NCBI GenBank assembly: GCA_019420465.1
Contig: JAHZHB010000067.1
Coordinates: 1-16,905 of the forward strand
DNA: 16,905 nt
Source: Lachnospiraceae bacterium
GTDB taxonomy: Bacteria; Bacillota; Clostridia; Lachnospirales; Lachnospiraceae
Reading direction: 5' to 3'
The notes beneath the pieces are model-generated. The model searched no databases. It saw nothing but the letters and a program-made list of their open reading frames with translations, and was not told where the DNA came from. A program made the position numbers and the translations under genes. This document shows, piece after piece, positions 6,315-13,790 of this stretch. Positions within the stretch are counted from its first letter, which is position 1, and each line of letters opens with the position of its first letter.

Positions 6315-6326
6315 ATGAGACGATGA
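6315..6326 (+). other. Three-codon minicistron overlapping the pstC start
   Basis: Directly after the pstS stop codon, ATG-AGA-CGA-TGA stands five bases from GGAGG. Its TGA overlaps the pstC ATG (ATGA at 6323-6326). The pstC ATG itself is 13 bases from the same GGAGG, which is poor spacing, so pstC may be started mainly by ribosomes that terminate here. Confidence 0.4.
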
Positions 6327-7171
6327 AACAGGCGAAAGAGCGCATCATGCAGGTGGTATTTGCCCTGTGTGCCTGTGTTTCAATCCTGGCAGTCATTCTG
6401 ATCTGTGTGTTCCTGTTTGCAAACGGAGTTCCGGGGATCGCGAAAATCGGTCCCCTTTCCTTCTTTACAGGAACCACATGGAAGCCGGGAAATAATAAAT
6501 TTGGCATACTGCCGATGATCATGGGCAGTATCTATGTGACTGGTGGCGCTGTTCTGATCGGTGTACCGATCGGTCTTCTTACCGCCACATATATGGCAAA
6601 GTTCTGTAATACAAAAGTTTACAAAGTCATGAAACCGGCGACTGAGCTGCTGGCAGGAATTCCGTCTGTTGTCTATGGTTTCTTTGGTATCAAGGTGTTA
6701 GTGCCGATGGTACGCCAGATCTTTGGCGGTAACGGCAGCAGTATCCTGACAGCATCCATTCTTCTGGGTGTGATGATCCTGCCGACGATCATCGGTGTGA
6801 TCGAACCGGCGATCAGAGCCGTACCGGAAAGCTACTATGAAGGTGCACTGGCGCTGGGAGCCACACATGAGAGAAGTATTTTTAGCGTAACACTTCCGGC
6901 AGCAAAATCCGGTATTTTAGCTGGTATCATTCTCGGTATCGGACGTGCGATGGGGGAGACCATGGCCGTTGTTATGGTCTGCGGTAACCAGACACGTATG
7001 CCGGCAGGTATCTTAAAAGGCGCACGTACACTGACAGCCAATATCGTTATGGATATGGGATATGCGACAGGTCTGCACAGAGAAGCACTGATCGCCACCG
7101 GTGTCGTACTGTTTGTCTTTATCCTGATCATTAACCTGTCCTTCTCTGTACTGAAAAGGAGGAAAGCGTAA
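6323..7171 (+). CDS. pstC: Phosphate ABC transporter permease PstC
   Basis: A 282-residue inner-membrane permease with about six transmembrane helices, one of the two channel subunits of the high-affinity phosphate importer. Family marks are the segment PATELLAGIPSVVYGFFGI, the periplasmic/extracellular stretch GNGSSILTASILLGVMILPT, and the EAA-type cytoplasmic loop that contacts PstB (ALALGATHERSIFSVTLPAA, then GIGRAMGETMAVVMVCGN). Of interest is the start: the best-spaced ribosome binding site (GGAGG, 6305-6309) points at an ATG at 6315 that opens only a three-codon frame whose TGA overlaps this gene's ATG. The pstA start follows the stop codon directly. Confidence 0.95.
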   Translation: MKQAKERIMQVVFALCACVSILAVILICVFLFANGVPGIAKIGPLSFFTGTTWKPGNNKFGILPMIMGSIYVTGGAVLIGVPIGLLTATYMAKFCNTKVYKVMKPATELLAGIPSVVYGFFGIKVLVPMVRQIFGGNGSSILTASILLGVMILPTIIGVIEPAIRAVPESYYEGALALGATHERSIFSVTLPAAKSGILAGIILGIGRAMGETMAVVMVCGNQTRMPAGILKGARTLTANIVMDMGYATGLHREALIATGVVLFVFILIINLSFSVLKRRKA

Positions 7172-8005
7172 ATGACAAAGACAAGAAAAATAGAAGCAGC
7201 CATCTGGAAGATCCTGGTACATCTGGCTGCACTGCTTACGATGGCAGTTCTTTTGTTTATCGTTATCTATATTCTGGTAAAAGGTATACCGAATCTGTCA
7301 CCGGGACTGTTTTCCTTAAAGTACACGACAGATAACCAGTCGATCATGCCGGCTCTTTTACATACGATCGAGCTGACAATCATGGGTCTTTTACTGGCTG
7401 TACCGCTTGGTATCTTTTCTGCCGTATTTATGAATGAATATGCCAAAAGAGGCAGCAAGCTGGTGGCTCTTGTCGGTGTGACAAGTGAGACCCTGACAGG
7501 TATTCCGTCGATCGTATATGGCCTTTTCGGTCTGCTGTTCTTCGTAGAAGCCTGTCATTTAAGAAAGACACTGCTTTCCGGTGCACTTACGATCGCGATC
7601 ATGGTACTGCCGACGATCCTCCGTACGACGCAGGAAGCTCTGATGGCTGTACCGGATATGTACAGAGAGGCCAGTTTTGGACTTGGCGCAGGTAAACTGC
7701 GTACCGTATTCAAGGTCATCCTGCCGTCTGCCATGCCGGGTATCCTGTCCGGTGTGATCCTGGCGATCGGCCGTATCGTAGGTGAATCTGCTGCGCTGAT
7801 CTATACCGCAGGTACGATCACCGATAAATATGCCGGACCGCTCGATTCCGGACGTACACTGGCTGTACACATGTATCTGTTGTCAAGTGAGGGGCTGTAT
7901 ACGAATCAGGCCTATGCCACGGCGGTCGTACTTTTAGTACTGGTACTTCTTTTAAACCTTGGTTCAAAGGCAGTTGCCAACCACATAACCAAAGAAAGGA
8001 ACTAA
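7172..8005 (+). CDS. pstA: Phosphate ABC transporter permease PstA
   Basis: A 277-residue, six-helix permease that pairs with PstC to form the phosphate channel. It shows the PstA pattern: TIELTIMGLLLAVPLGIFSA, then ETLTGIPSIVYGLFGLLFF, IMVLPTILRTTQEALMAVP, and the EAA-type loop EASFGLGAGKLRTVFKVILP followed by ILAIGRIVGESAALIYTAG. The ATG follows the pstC TAA with no gap, and the AAAAGGAGG ribosome binding site lies in the last pstC codons, giving tight translational coupling and a fixed subunit ratio. Confidence 0.95.
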   Translation: MTKTRKIEAAIWKILVHLAALLTMAVLLFIVIYILVKGIPNLSPGLFSLKYTTDNQSIMPALLHTIELTIMGLLLAVPLGIFSAVFMNEYAKRGSKLVALVGVTSETLTGIPSIVYGLFGLLFFVEACHLRKTLLSGALTIAIMVLPTILRTTQEALMAVPDMYREASFGLGAGKLRTVFKVILPSAMPGILSGVILAIGRIVGESAALIYTAGTITDKYAGPLDSGRTLAVHMYLLSSEGLYTNQAYATAVVLLVLVLLLNLGSKAVANHITKERN

Positions 8006-8011
8006 AGTTTC

Positions 8012-8761
8012 ATGGATAAAATGAATGTGCAGGATCTGAATCTGCATTATGGCAGCTTCCACGCACTGAAAAATATCAATCTGCCGATTCCGGAAAAGAA
8101 GATCACCGCTTTTATCGGTCCATCCGGATGCGGTAAATCTACGTTGTTAAAATCATTAAACCGTATGAATGATCTGGTAGAGGGCTGTAAGATCGAAGGT
8201 ACAGTCACTCTGGATGGGGAAGATATTTACAGAGGAATGGATGTCAATGGCTTAAGAAAGCGTGTGGGTATGGTATTCCAGAAACCGAATCCGTTTCCGA
8301 TGAGTATCTATGACAATATCGCCTATGGTCCGAGAACACACGGCATTCATAATAAAGCACAGCTTGACGAGATCGTAGAGCAGTCCTTACGTGATGCAGC
8401 GATCTGGGATGAGGTCAAGGACCGTCTGAACAAAAACGCCATGGGCCTGTCCGGTGGACAGCAGCAGCGTATCTGTATCGCCCGTGCACTTGCCGTAGAT
8501 CCGGAGGTCCTTCTGATGGATGAGGCGACATCCGCTCTGGACCCGATCTCTACATCAAAGATCGAGGATCTGTCTCTGGAACTGAAAAACAAGCTGACGA
8601 TCGTTATGGTCACTCATAATATGCAGCAGGCTGTCCGTGTATCCGACCACACCGTTTTCTTCCTGCTTGGTGAGATCATTGAGTACGGAGATACCCAGCA
8701 GATCTTCTCTATGCCGAAACAGAAAAAAACAGAAGATTATATCACAGGCAGATTCGGTTAA
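8012..8761 (+). CDS. pstB: Phosphate ABC transporter ATP-binding protein PstB
   Basis: A 249-residue cytoplasmic ATPase that drives the Pst importer. All ABC motifs are intact: Walker A GPSGCGKST (36-44), Q-loop VGMVFQKPNPFP, which is the typical PstB form, signature LSGGQQQR (146-153), Walker B VLLMDEATSALDP with D170/E171, and the switch His in VMVTHNMQQA. The C-terminus EDYITGRFG is characteristic of the family (150-250 residues, no extra domain). The ribosome binding site AAAGGA is 11 bases upstream, a longer spacing than the others in this operon. A second ATG three codons in is a possible alternative start. Confidence 0.97.
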   Translation: MDKMNVQDLNLHYGSFHALKNINLPIPEKKITAFIGPSGCGKSTLLKSLNRMNDLVEGCKIEGTVTLDGEDIYRGMDVNGLRKRVGMVFQKPNPFPMSIYDNIAYGPRTHGIHNKAQLDEIVEQSLRDAAIWDEVKDRLNKNAMGLSGGQQQRICIARALAVDPEVLLMDEATSALDPISTSKIEDLSLELKNKLTIVMVTHNMQQAVRVSDHTVFFLLGEIIEYGDTQQIFSMPKQKKTEDYITGRFG

Positions 8762-8774
8762 GGAGGATAAGGAT

Positions 8775-9425
8775 ATGAGAAACAGATTCGACAGACAGCT
8801 GGTGACATTAAACGATGAAATGATCGAGATGGGCAGCATGATCGAAAAAGCGATCCAGCAGGCCATCACAGCACTGATCACACAGGATGTTGCGAAAGCA
8901 AAGGAAATCATCGATTACGATGAGGATATTGACCATCAGGAAAAGACCATTGAAAATCTCTGTTTGAAGCTGCTTTTGCAGCAGCAGCCGGTGGCCAGAG
9001 ATCTGCGTGTGATCTCTTCAGCACTGAAAATGATCACAGATATGGAGCGTATCGGCGATCATGCCAGTGATATTTCCGAGATGGCGATCCTGATGGCAGA
9101 TAAGCCGTATATCAAGAAGCTGGAGCATATCCAGGAGATGGCAAAGGAAGCTTCGCTGATGCTGGTGGGCAGTATCGAGGCATTTGTCAATAAAGATCTG
9201 CAGCAGGCGCATGATATCATTGTGCGGGACGATGTAGTGGATGATCTTTTCGAGAAAATCAAAACAGAGCTGATCAAAATGATCCATAAAGATCCAAATG
9301 TCGGTGATCAGGCCATGGATCTTCTGATGGTAGCAAAATATCTGGAACGTATCGGTGATCATGCCTGCAATATTGCAGACTGGGTAATCTTTTCCATCAC
9401 CGGAACGCATGATGCGGAAAAATAA
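8775..9425 (+). CDS. phoU: Phosphate signalling adaptor PhoU
   Basis: A 216-residue all-helical protein with two PhoU repeats, each carrying the metal-binding motif: MERIGDHAS (90-98) and LERIGDHAC (190-198). PhoU links the Pst transporter to the PhoR sensor, keeping the kinase quiet when phosphate is plentiful and restraining uptake. The start is set by AAGGAGG (8760-8766), which overlaps the pstB stop codon and lies eight bases ahead. The frame is open further upstream to 8637, but that part is the shadow of pstB. It is the last gene of the pst operon, followed by a terminator. Confidence 0.96.
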   Translation: MRNRFDRQLVTLNDEMIEMGSMIEKAIQQAITALITQDVAKAKEIIDYDEDIDHQEKTIENLCLKLLLQQQPVARDLRVISSALKMITDMERIGDHASDISEMAILMADKPYIKKLEHIQEMAKEASLMLVGSIEAFVNKDLQQAHDIIVRDDVVDDLFEKIKTELIKMIHKDPNVGDQAMDLLMVAKYLERIGDHACNIADWVIFSITGTHDAEK

Positions 9426-9477
9426 AACCACAAAAAATGCAGCAAAACTTTTCTTTTCATAGATTCCTTTATGAACG

Positions 9478-9516
9478 GGCAGGGTCGGCAGATATGTCGG
9501 CTCTGCCTTTGTTGTT
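9478..9516 (+). terminator. Intrinsic terminator of the pst operon
   Basis: A 12-bp stem (9478-9489 with 9496-9507) containing three G-U pairs, loop AGATAT, followed by TTTGTTGTT. It ends about 80 nt after the phoU stop codon and just before the PhoP-box repeats. Confidence 0.75.
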
Positions 9517-9520
9517 ATAA

Positions 9521-9561
9521 ATTTTACGTAGATTTTACATAGAGAATGCACATACTATATA
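9521..9561 (+). promoter_or_regulatory. PhoP-box promoter of the Na+/Pi cotransporter gene
   Basis: Two tandem 11-mers, ATTTTACGTAG and ATTTTACATAG (9521-9531, 9532-9542), differ at one base. The core repeats TTTACG and TTTACA have the 11-bp period of PhoP binding sites. A -10-like TACTAT/TATATA follows at 9553-9561, 13-16 bp after the last repeat, with no sigma-A -35 box, as in PhoP-activated promoters. The phoP/phoR genes lie 2.1 kb downstream. Confidence 0.6.
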
Positions 9562-9589
9562 TGGCTCTGTTAGAGTAAAAAACAGACAA

Positions 9590-9622
9590 ATAAAAGAAAC
9601 CTCCACTGGAGCTTTCTTTTAT
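9590..9622. terminator. Strong hairpin in the leader of the Na+/Pi cotransporter gene
   Basis: A 15-bp stem (9590-9604 with 9608-9622), loop ACT, one C-C mismatch, flanked by A-rich and T-rich arms so that it could act as a terminator in either direction. It lies between the PhoP-box promoter and the gene, about 105 nt before the ATG, so it may attenuate that transcript. The rest of the 300-nt gap holds a further spaced inverted repeat, AAAGTGTC (9644-9651) with GACACTTT (9686-9693), and no gene. Confidence 0.5.
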
Positions 9623-9726
9623 ATGCTAGGGAAACAAGAGAAAAAAGTGTCTGGAGAAAAACGTAACAAAAACATAAAAAGCACGGACACTTTCCACGCG
9701 TACAACAAAGGAAAAATGGAGGAACT

Positions 9727-11490
9727 ATGGATATTTTTGGAATTTTGACCATGATCGGAGGACTGGCTTTATTTCTCTTTGGCATGGACTTTATGGGGGC
9801 AAATCTGTCAAAAGCTTCCGGTGGCAAGCTGGAATATATTCTGGAAAAACTGACCAGTAATCCGTTAAAGGCAGTTGCGCTGGGCGCCGGTGTCACAGCA
9901 ATCATCCAGTCATCATCAGCGACAACGGTTATGATCGTCGGTTTTGTCAATTCCGGCATTATGAAGCTGTCTCAGGCCACGGGCATCATCATGGGTGCCA
10001 ACATCGGTACGACGATCACGTCCTGGATGCTGAGTCTGACCGGTATCCAGGGAGACAGTATCTGGCTGAAGATGTTAAAACCGTCATCCTTTGCACCGGT
10101 TCTTGCTCTGATCGGCATTATCATGTATATGTTCATGAAGAGCGAAAAGAAAAAATATATCGGTGGTATTCTGATCGGTTTTGCCATTCTGATGAGTGGT
10201 ATGGAAACGATGAGCGGTGCGGTAAAACCGCTGGCAGATGTGCCGGAATTTACCGGTATCCTGACGATGTTTTCCAATCCGATCCTTGGTATGCTGGCCG
10301 GTGCTGTGCTGACCGGTATTATCCAGTCATCTTCGGCATCTGTCGGTATTTTACAGGCATTGTGTGCAACAGGCGCTGTTTCTTATGCAACAGCGATTCC
10401 GATCATCATGGGACAGAATATCGGTACCTGTGTAACGGCGCTGATCTCATCGATCGGTGCCAGCAAAAATGCGAAACGTGCAGCCTGTATCCATCTGTAT
10501 TTTAATATCATCGGTACAGTGCTCTTTATGGTTGTATTTTATTCGATCAATGCCTTTGTGCCGTTTGTATTTCTGGGGGATGCGGCAAGTCCGGCGGGCA
10601 TTGCTGTTGTACATTCCTGCTTTAACATCGCAGCGACCTGTCTGCTCCTTCCGTTTACAAAGCAGCTGGAATGGCTGGCCTGTCATACGGTGCAGGATAA
10701 GAAAGAAAAACAGTCCACAGCTGAAAATAGACTACGTCTTCTGGATGCCCGTTTTCTGGAACAGCCGGCTCTGGCCATGGAGCACAGTAATCAGGTCATG
10801 TCTGAAATGACCAGACTGACGACAAACAGTCTGGATGTGGCGATGCAGCTGTTAAAGCACTATGATCCGGAGGATGAACAGTTGGTGGAGGCTATGGAGA
10901 ATCGGGTGGATCTGTATGAGGATCAACTGGGGCGGTATCTTCTGGAAGTTTCTTCGCGGGAACTTACCGCAGCAGACAGCCTTGATCTGTCGACACTTCT
11001 GCATTGTATTGGCGATATGGAGCGGATTTCTGACCATGCGGTGAGTATTGCCCGCAGTGCAAAAGAGATGCATGAAAAGCAACTGAGTTTTTCCGAACAT
11101 GCGAAAAAGGAAATGGATGTTTTATGTGCAGCGGTCAGTGAGCTTCTGCATCATACGGCAGATATGCTGGAGACGCGGGATACAAAAGCAGCGACCCGAA
11201 TCGAACCACTGGAAGAAGTGGTCGATGATCTGAGTGATCAGATGAAGCTGCATCATGTGGAACGTCTGAGAAGTGGCCGGTGTACGATAGAGATGGGATT
11301 TATTTTAAATGATCTGACCAACAGTCTGGAACGTATCGCCGATCACTGTTCCAATGTAGGTGTCAGCATCCTGGAACAGCAGGATGACAGTGTAGGCCGT
11401 CATGAGATGCTCCGGGAGATGAAGGACGGCAGTGATACCGGATTTACCGAAATTTACAGGGAATATAAAGAAAAATATAGATTATCCTGA
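9727..11490 (+). CDS. Na+/Pi cotransporter family protein with C-terminal PhoU-like domain
   Basis: A 587-residue two-part protein. Residues 1-320 form the PNaS/NptA-type membrane domain with two inverted repeats, each with the diagnostic QSSSA motif: QSSSATT (61-67) and QSSSASV (200-206), plus GANIGTT and GQNIGTC. It is expected to move phosphate with Na+; bacterial relatives such as YjbB have also been linked to phosphate efflux. After a linker, residues from about 345 are helical and PhoU-like, with DMERISDHA (430-438) and SLERIADHC (533-541), the same metal-binding pattern as PhoU. The fused domain probably senses phosphate status or couples to PhoR. Ribosome binding site GGAGG is four to five bases upstream. 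Placed between pst-phoU and phoPR, and preceded by PhoP-box-like repeats, it looks like a member of the Pho regulon. Confidence 0.93.
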   Translation: MDIFGILTMIGGLALFLFGMDFMGANLSKASGGKLEYILEKLTSNPLKAVALGAGVTAIIQSSSATTVMIVGFVNSGIMKLSQATGIIMGANIGTTITSWMLSLTGIQGDSIWLKMLKPSSFAPVLALIGIIMYMFMKSEKKKYIGGILIGFAILMSGMETMSGAVKPLADVPEFTGILTMFSNPILGMLAGAVLTGIIQSSSASVGILQALCATGAVSYATAIPIIMGQNIGTCVTALISSIGASKNAKRAACIHLYFNIIGTVLFMVVFYSINAFVPFVFLGDAASPAGIAVVHSCFNIAATCLLLPFTKQLEWLACHTVQDKKEKQSTAENRLRLLDARFLEQPALAMEHSNQVMSEMTRLTTNSLDVAMQLLKHYDPEDEQLVEAMENRVDLYEDQLGRYLLEVSSRELTAADSLDLSTLLHCIGDMERISDHAVSIARSAKEMHEKQLSFSEHAKKEMDVLCAAVSELLHHTADMLETRDTKAATRIEPLEEVVDDLSDQMKLHHVERLRSGRCTIEMGFILNDLTNSLERIADHCSNVGVSILEQQDDSVGRHEMLREMKDGSDTGFTEIYREYKEKYRLS

Positions 11491-11611
11491 AAAATGCAGG
11501 TAGAATAAAGAAAGATCTGTAAAATGCTGTTTCCTGCAAAAATGGCAGTTTTTGAGCAGATGAAGAGAAAATGTTGCCGGAAAAGGCAGTAAAATATGAA
11601 GTGGTATAAAA

Positions 11612-11629
11612 AGAATACGGATGTATTCT
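11612..11629 (+). promoter_or_regulatory. Hairpin or dyad directly before the phoP ribosome binding site
   Basis: A perfect 7-bp inverted repeat AGAATAC-GGAT-GTATTCT ends one base before GGGAGG of phoP. As RNA it could limit access to the ribosome binding site; as DNA it could be an operator. A TATAAA (11605-11610) just upstream is a possible -10 box but lacks a -35 partner. Confidence 0.35.
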
Positions 11630-11639
11630 GGGAGGAAAT

Positions 11640-12326
11640 ATGGCAACCATTTATATAGTAGAAGATGATATGAATATCTGCGAGATCGAGCAGTTTGCCC
11701 TGAAAAATGCGGGCTATGAAACAAATGGCTTCGGCACGGCAGCAGCTTTTGAGCAGCAGTTAAAGGAAAAACTGCCGGATCTGATCATTCTGGATGTCAT
11801 GCTTCCGGACAAGGATGGGCTGGAAATTTTAAAAGGACTCAGGATGAACAAGAGTACATATAAGATTCCGGTGATTATGATCACTGCCAAATCCACAGAG
11901 CTTGACAAGGTTAAAGGGCTGGATCTCGGTGCTGATGACTATATGACAAAACCCTTTGGTGTTATGGAGCTGATCTCCCGTGTCAAGGCCATGATGCGCA
12001 GACTTGATCTCTTTGAACACGAGGACAGGCTGACATTTGAGGGCATCGAGATGGAGGAATCCAGGCATCAGGTGACCGTGGATGGTCATGTGGTGGAGCT
12101 GACGTTTAAAGAGTATGAGCTGTTGAAGATGCTGTTACATAATGCAGGGATCGTACTGCAGAGAAGCCAGCTGTTAGACCGGATCTGGGGCATCGACTAT
12201 GAGGGCGAGTCCCGTACGCTGGATATGCATATCAAGACCCTGCGCCATAAGCTCGGGGACAAGGGTGCACTGATCCAGACAGTGCGAAATGTAGGATATA
12301 CGCTGAATTATAAAAAAGAAGATTAG
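11640..12326 (+). CDS. phoP: OmpR/PhoB-family response regulator, probable PhoP
   Basis: A 228-residue transcription factor with an N-terminal receiver domain (1-120) and a C-terminal winged helix (about 130-225). Receiver residues are complete: acidic pair D9/D10, phosphoacceptor D52 (ILDVMLPD), T82 and K104 (KPF). The winged helix shows LTFKEYELLKMLL, the DNA-recognition segment SRTLDMHIKTLRHKLG and the wing IQTVRNVGYTL. Its place after the pst-phoU-Na+/Pi cotransporter block and before a PhoR-like kinase makes PhoP, the phosphate-starvation regulator, the best reading; the family alone would not prove it. Ribosome binding site GGGAGG is four bases before the ATG. Confidence 0.85.
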   Translation: MATIYIVEDDMNICEIEQFALKNAGYETNGFGTAAAFEQQLKEKLPDLIILDVMLPDKDGLEILKGLRMNKSTYKIPVIMITAKSTELDKVKGLDLGADDYMTKPFGVMELISRVKAMMRRLDLFEHEDRLTFEGIEMEESRHQVTVDGHVVELTFKEYELLKMLLHNAGIVLQRSQLLDRIWGIDYEGESRTLDMHIKTLRHKLGDKGALIQTVRNVGYTLNYKKED

Positions 12327-12334
12327 ACAGAGAG

Positions 12335-12376
12335 TACAGCAGGGGATATATACATCGCCTGCTGTATGCAGTTTTT
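12335..12376 (+). terminator. Hairpin with T run between phoP and phoR (possible attenuator)
   Basis: A 9-bp perfect stem TACAGCAGG / CCTGCTGTA (12335-12343, 12358-12366) that can extend by three pairs past one G-G mismatch. A TTTTT run begins six nt after it (12372). It lies in the 105-nt gap between regulator and sensor genes and could lower phoR expression relative to phoP. Confidence 0.4.
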
Positions 12377-12431
12377 AAATTTGTGCGGATACGCAGGTAT
12401 GAAGATCCAGGAAAAGGATAGAAAGGGCAAG

Positions 12432-13790
12432 ATGACCAGCAAAAAAAATGGAAACAATATGAAACGAAAACTGTATACCCATATGTCGATCATTGCGGTG
12501 CTCAGTATGTGCCTGACAGTAGTGCTGACGAGCGTGATCTTTTATAATAAATTTCAGAAACAGGTGATTTCTGACTTGAAAAGCCATGCCAATATTCTGT
12601 TGTCCACGCAGAGTTTTCTGGAATATGTAGAAAAAGACTATGATCCGAAGATTGACAATCTGCGGATCACTGTTGTGGATATGGATGGTCAGGTGGAATA
12701 TGACAGCAATGCGGACATTGGGAAAATGGACAATCATTCGGACCGTCCGGAAATCCAGGAGGCGCAGGAAAACGGCTCCGGATATGCGGTGAGGGAGTCG
12801 AATACGTTGTCAAAACGTACGTTTTATTATGCAGAAAAGCTGTCTGACGGGCGTATTATCCGTGTTGCAAAGGAGGCGGACAGTATCTGGGAATTTTTGC
12901 GCAATGTACTGCCGCTTTTGGTGGCTGTGGTAGGTGTTATGATCTTTGTCTGTATTCTGATGGCAAGACTTCTGGCCCGTAAGATTGTGGAACCAATCGA
13001 ACAGCTGGCAACCCATCTGGACAGTGAGGACGAACCGAAACAGACTTATGTGGAGCTGCAGCCGTTCCTTGACAAGATCCACAGACAGCATCATGAGCTG
13101 AAAAAGAGCGCAAAACTCAGGCAGGAATTTACGGCGAATGTATCCCATGAGCTGAAAACGCCGCTGGCTTCGATTTCCGGGTATGCGGAACTGATCGAGA
13201 CTGGTATTGCCGGGGAAAAGGATATTGTACATTTTGCCGGGGAGATCCATAAGAATGCGAACCGGCTGCTGTCGCTGATCAATGATATCATCCACCTGTC
13301 AAAGCTGGATGTGATGACGCAGCTGCCAAAGATGGAGATGATATCGCTGACGGATGTGGCATCGAGTACGGTGGAGATGCTGCAGCTGCAGGCTGATAAG
13401 CATGAGGTGTCCCTTACGATGGATGAAAAGAGTGAGCGGGTACTCGTGCATGGCAATAAGGGGATGCTTGAGGAGGTTATCTACAATCTGTGTGACAATG
13501 CGGTGCGGTATAACCGACCGGGCGGTCATGTGAAGGTATCAGTTTACGGAGAAAATAATGAGCTGGTGTTGCAGGTGAAGGATGACGGTATCGGGATACC
13601 AAAGGAGGATCAGAAGCGTATTTTTGAACGGTTTTACCGGGTGGACAAGGGACGTTCCAAAGAAACCGGAGGTACGGGTCTGGGACTGGCTATTGTAAAG
13701 CACATTGTGGAACAGCACAGGGCGGAACTGATCCTTGACAGTGATCTCGGCAAAGGAACGACGATACAGGTTCGATTTTCCAAACAGTAG
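12432..13790 (+). CDS. phoR: Sensor histidine kinase, probable PhoR
   Basis: A 452-residue membrane kinase expected to phosphorylate the regulator encoded just upstream. Domains in order: a first transmembrane helix (about 13-35), an extracytoplasmic sensing region of about 120 residues, a second transmembrane helix (LPLLVAVVGVMIFVCILMA), a short HAMP-like linker (KIVEPIEQLATHLDS), the H-box FTANVSHELKTPLASISGYA with H239, and the ATPase domain with N-box NLCDNAVRYNRPGG, G1 DDGIGIP, F-box RIFERFYR and G2 GGTGLGLAI. The start is uncertain. The frame is open from an ATG at 12366, but that lies inside a hairpin without a ribosome binding site; 12432 has AAAGGG at a good distance and is preferred. 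ATGs at 12399 and 12459 are the alternatives. There is no PAS domain of the size found in B. subtilis PhoR. Confidence 0.88.
   Translation: MTSKKNGNNMKRKLYTHMSIIAVLSMCLTVVLTSVIFYNKFQKQVISDLKSHANILLSTQSFLEYVEKDYDPKIDNLRITVVDMDGQVEYDSNADIGKMDNHSDRPEIQEAQENGSGYAVRESNTLSKRTFYYAEKLSDGRIIRVAKEADSIWEFLRNVLPLLVAVVGVMIFVCILMARLLARKIVEPIEQLATHLDSEDEPKQTYVELQPFLDKIHRQHHELKKSAKLRQEFTANVSHELKTPLASISGYAELIETGIAGEKDIVHFAGEIHKNANRLLSLINDIIHLSKLDVMTQLPKMEMISLTDVASSTVEMLQLQADKHEVSLTMDEKSERVLVHGNKGMLEEVIYNLCDNAVRYNRPGGHVKVSVYGENNELVLQVKDDGIGIPKEDQKRIFERFYRVDKGRSKETGGTGLGLAIVKHIVEQHRAELILDSDLGKGTTIQVRFSKQ

Noticed and set aside
8637..8774. Longer PhoU start
   Set aside because: The extension is the shifted shadow of the pstB 3' end; AAGGAGG at 8760-8766 marks the start at 8775.
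9018..9551. 177-codon minus-strand frame over phoU and its terminator
   Set aside because: Antisense to the PhoU motifs and running through a terminator; no family features.
11534..11553. Small hairpin CTGC/GCAG followed by TTTTT after the Na+/Pi cotransporter gene
   Set aside because: The stem is only four pairs, too weak to call a terminator; cotransporter and phoPR may be partly co-transcribed.
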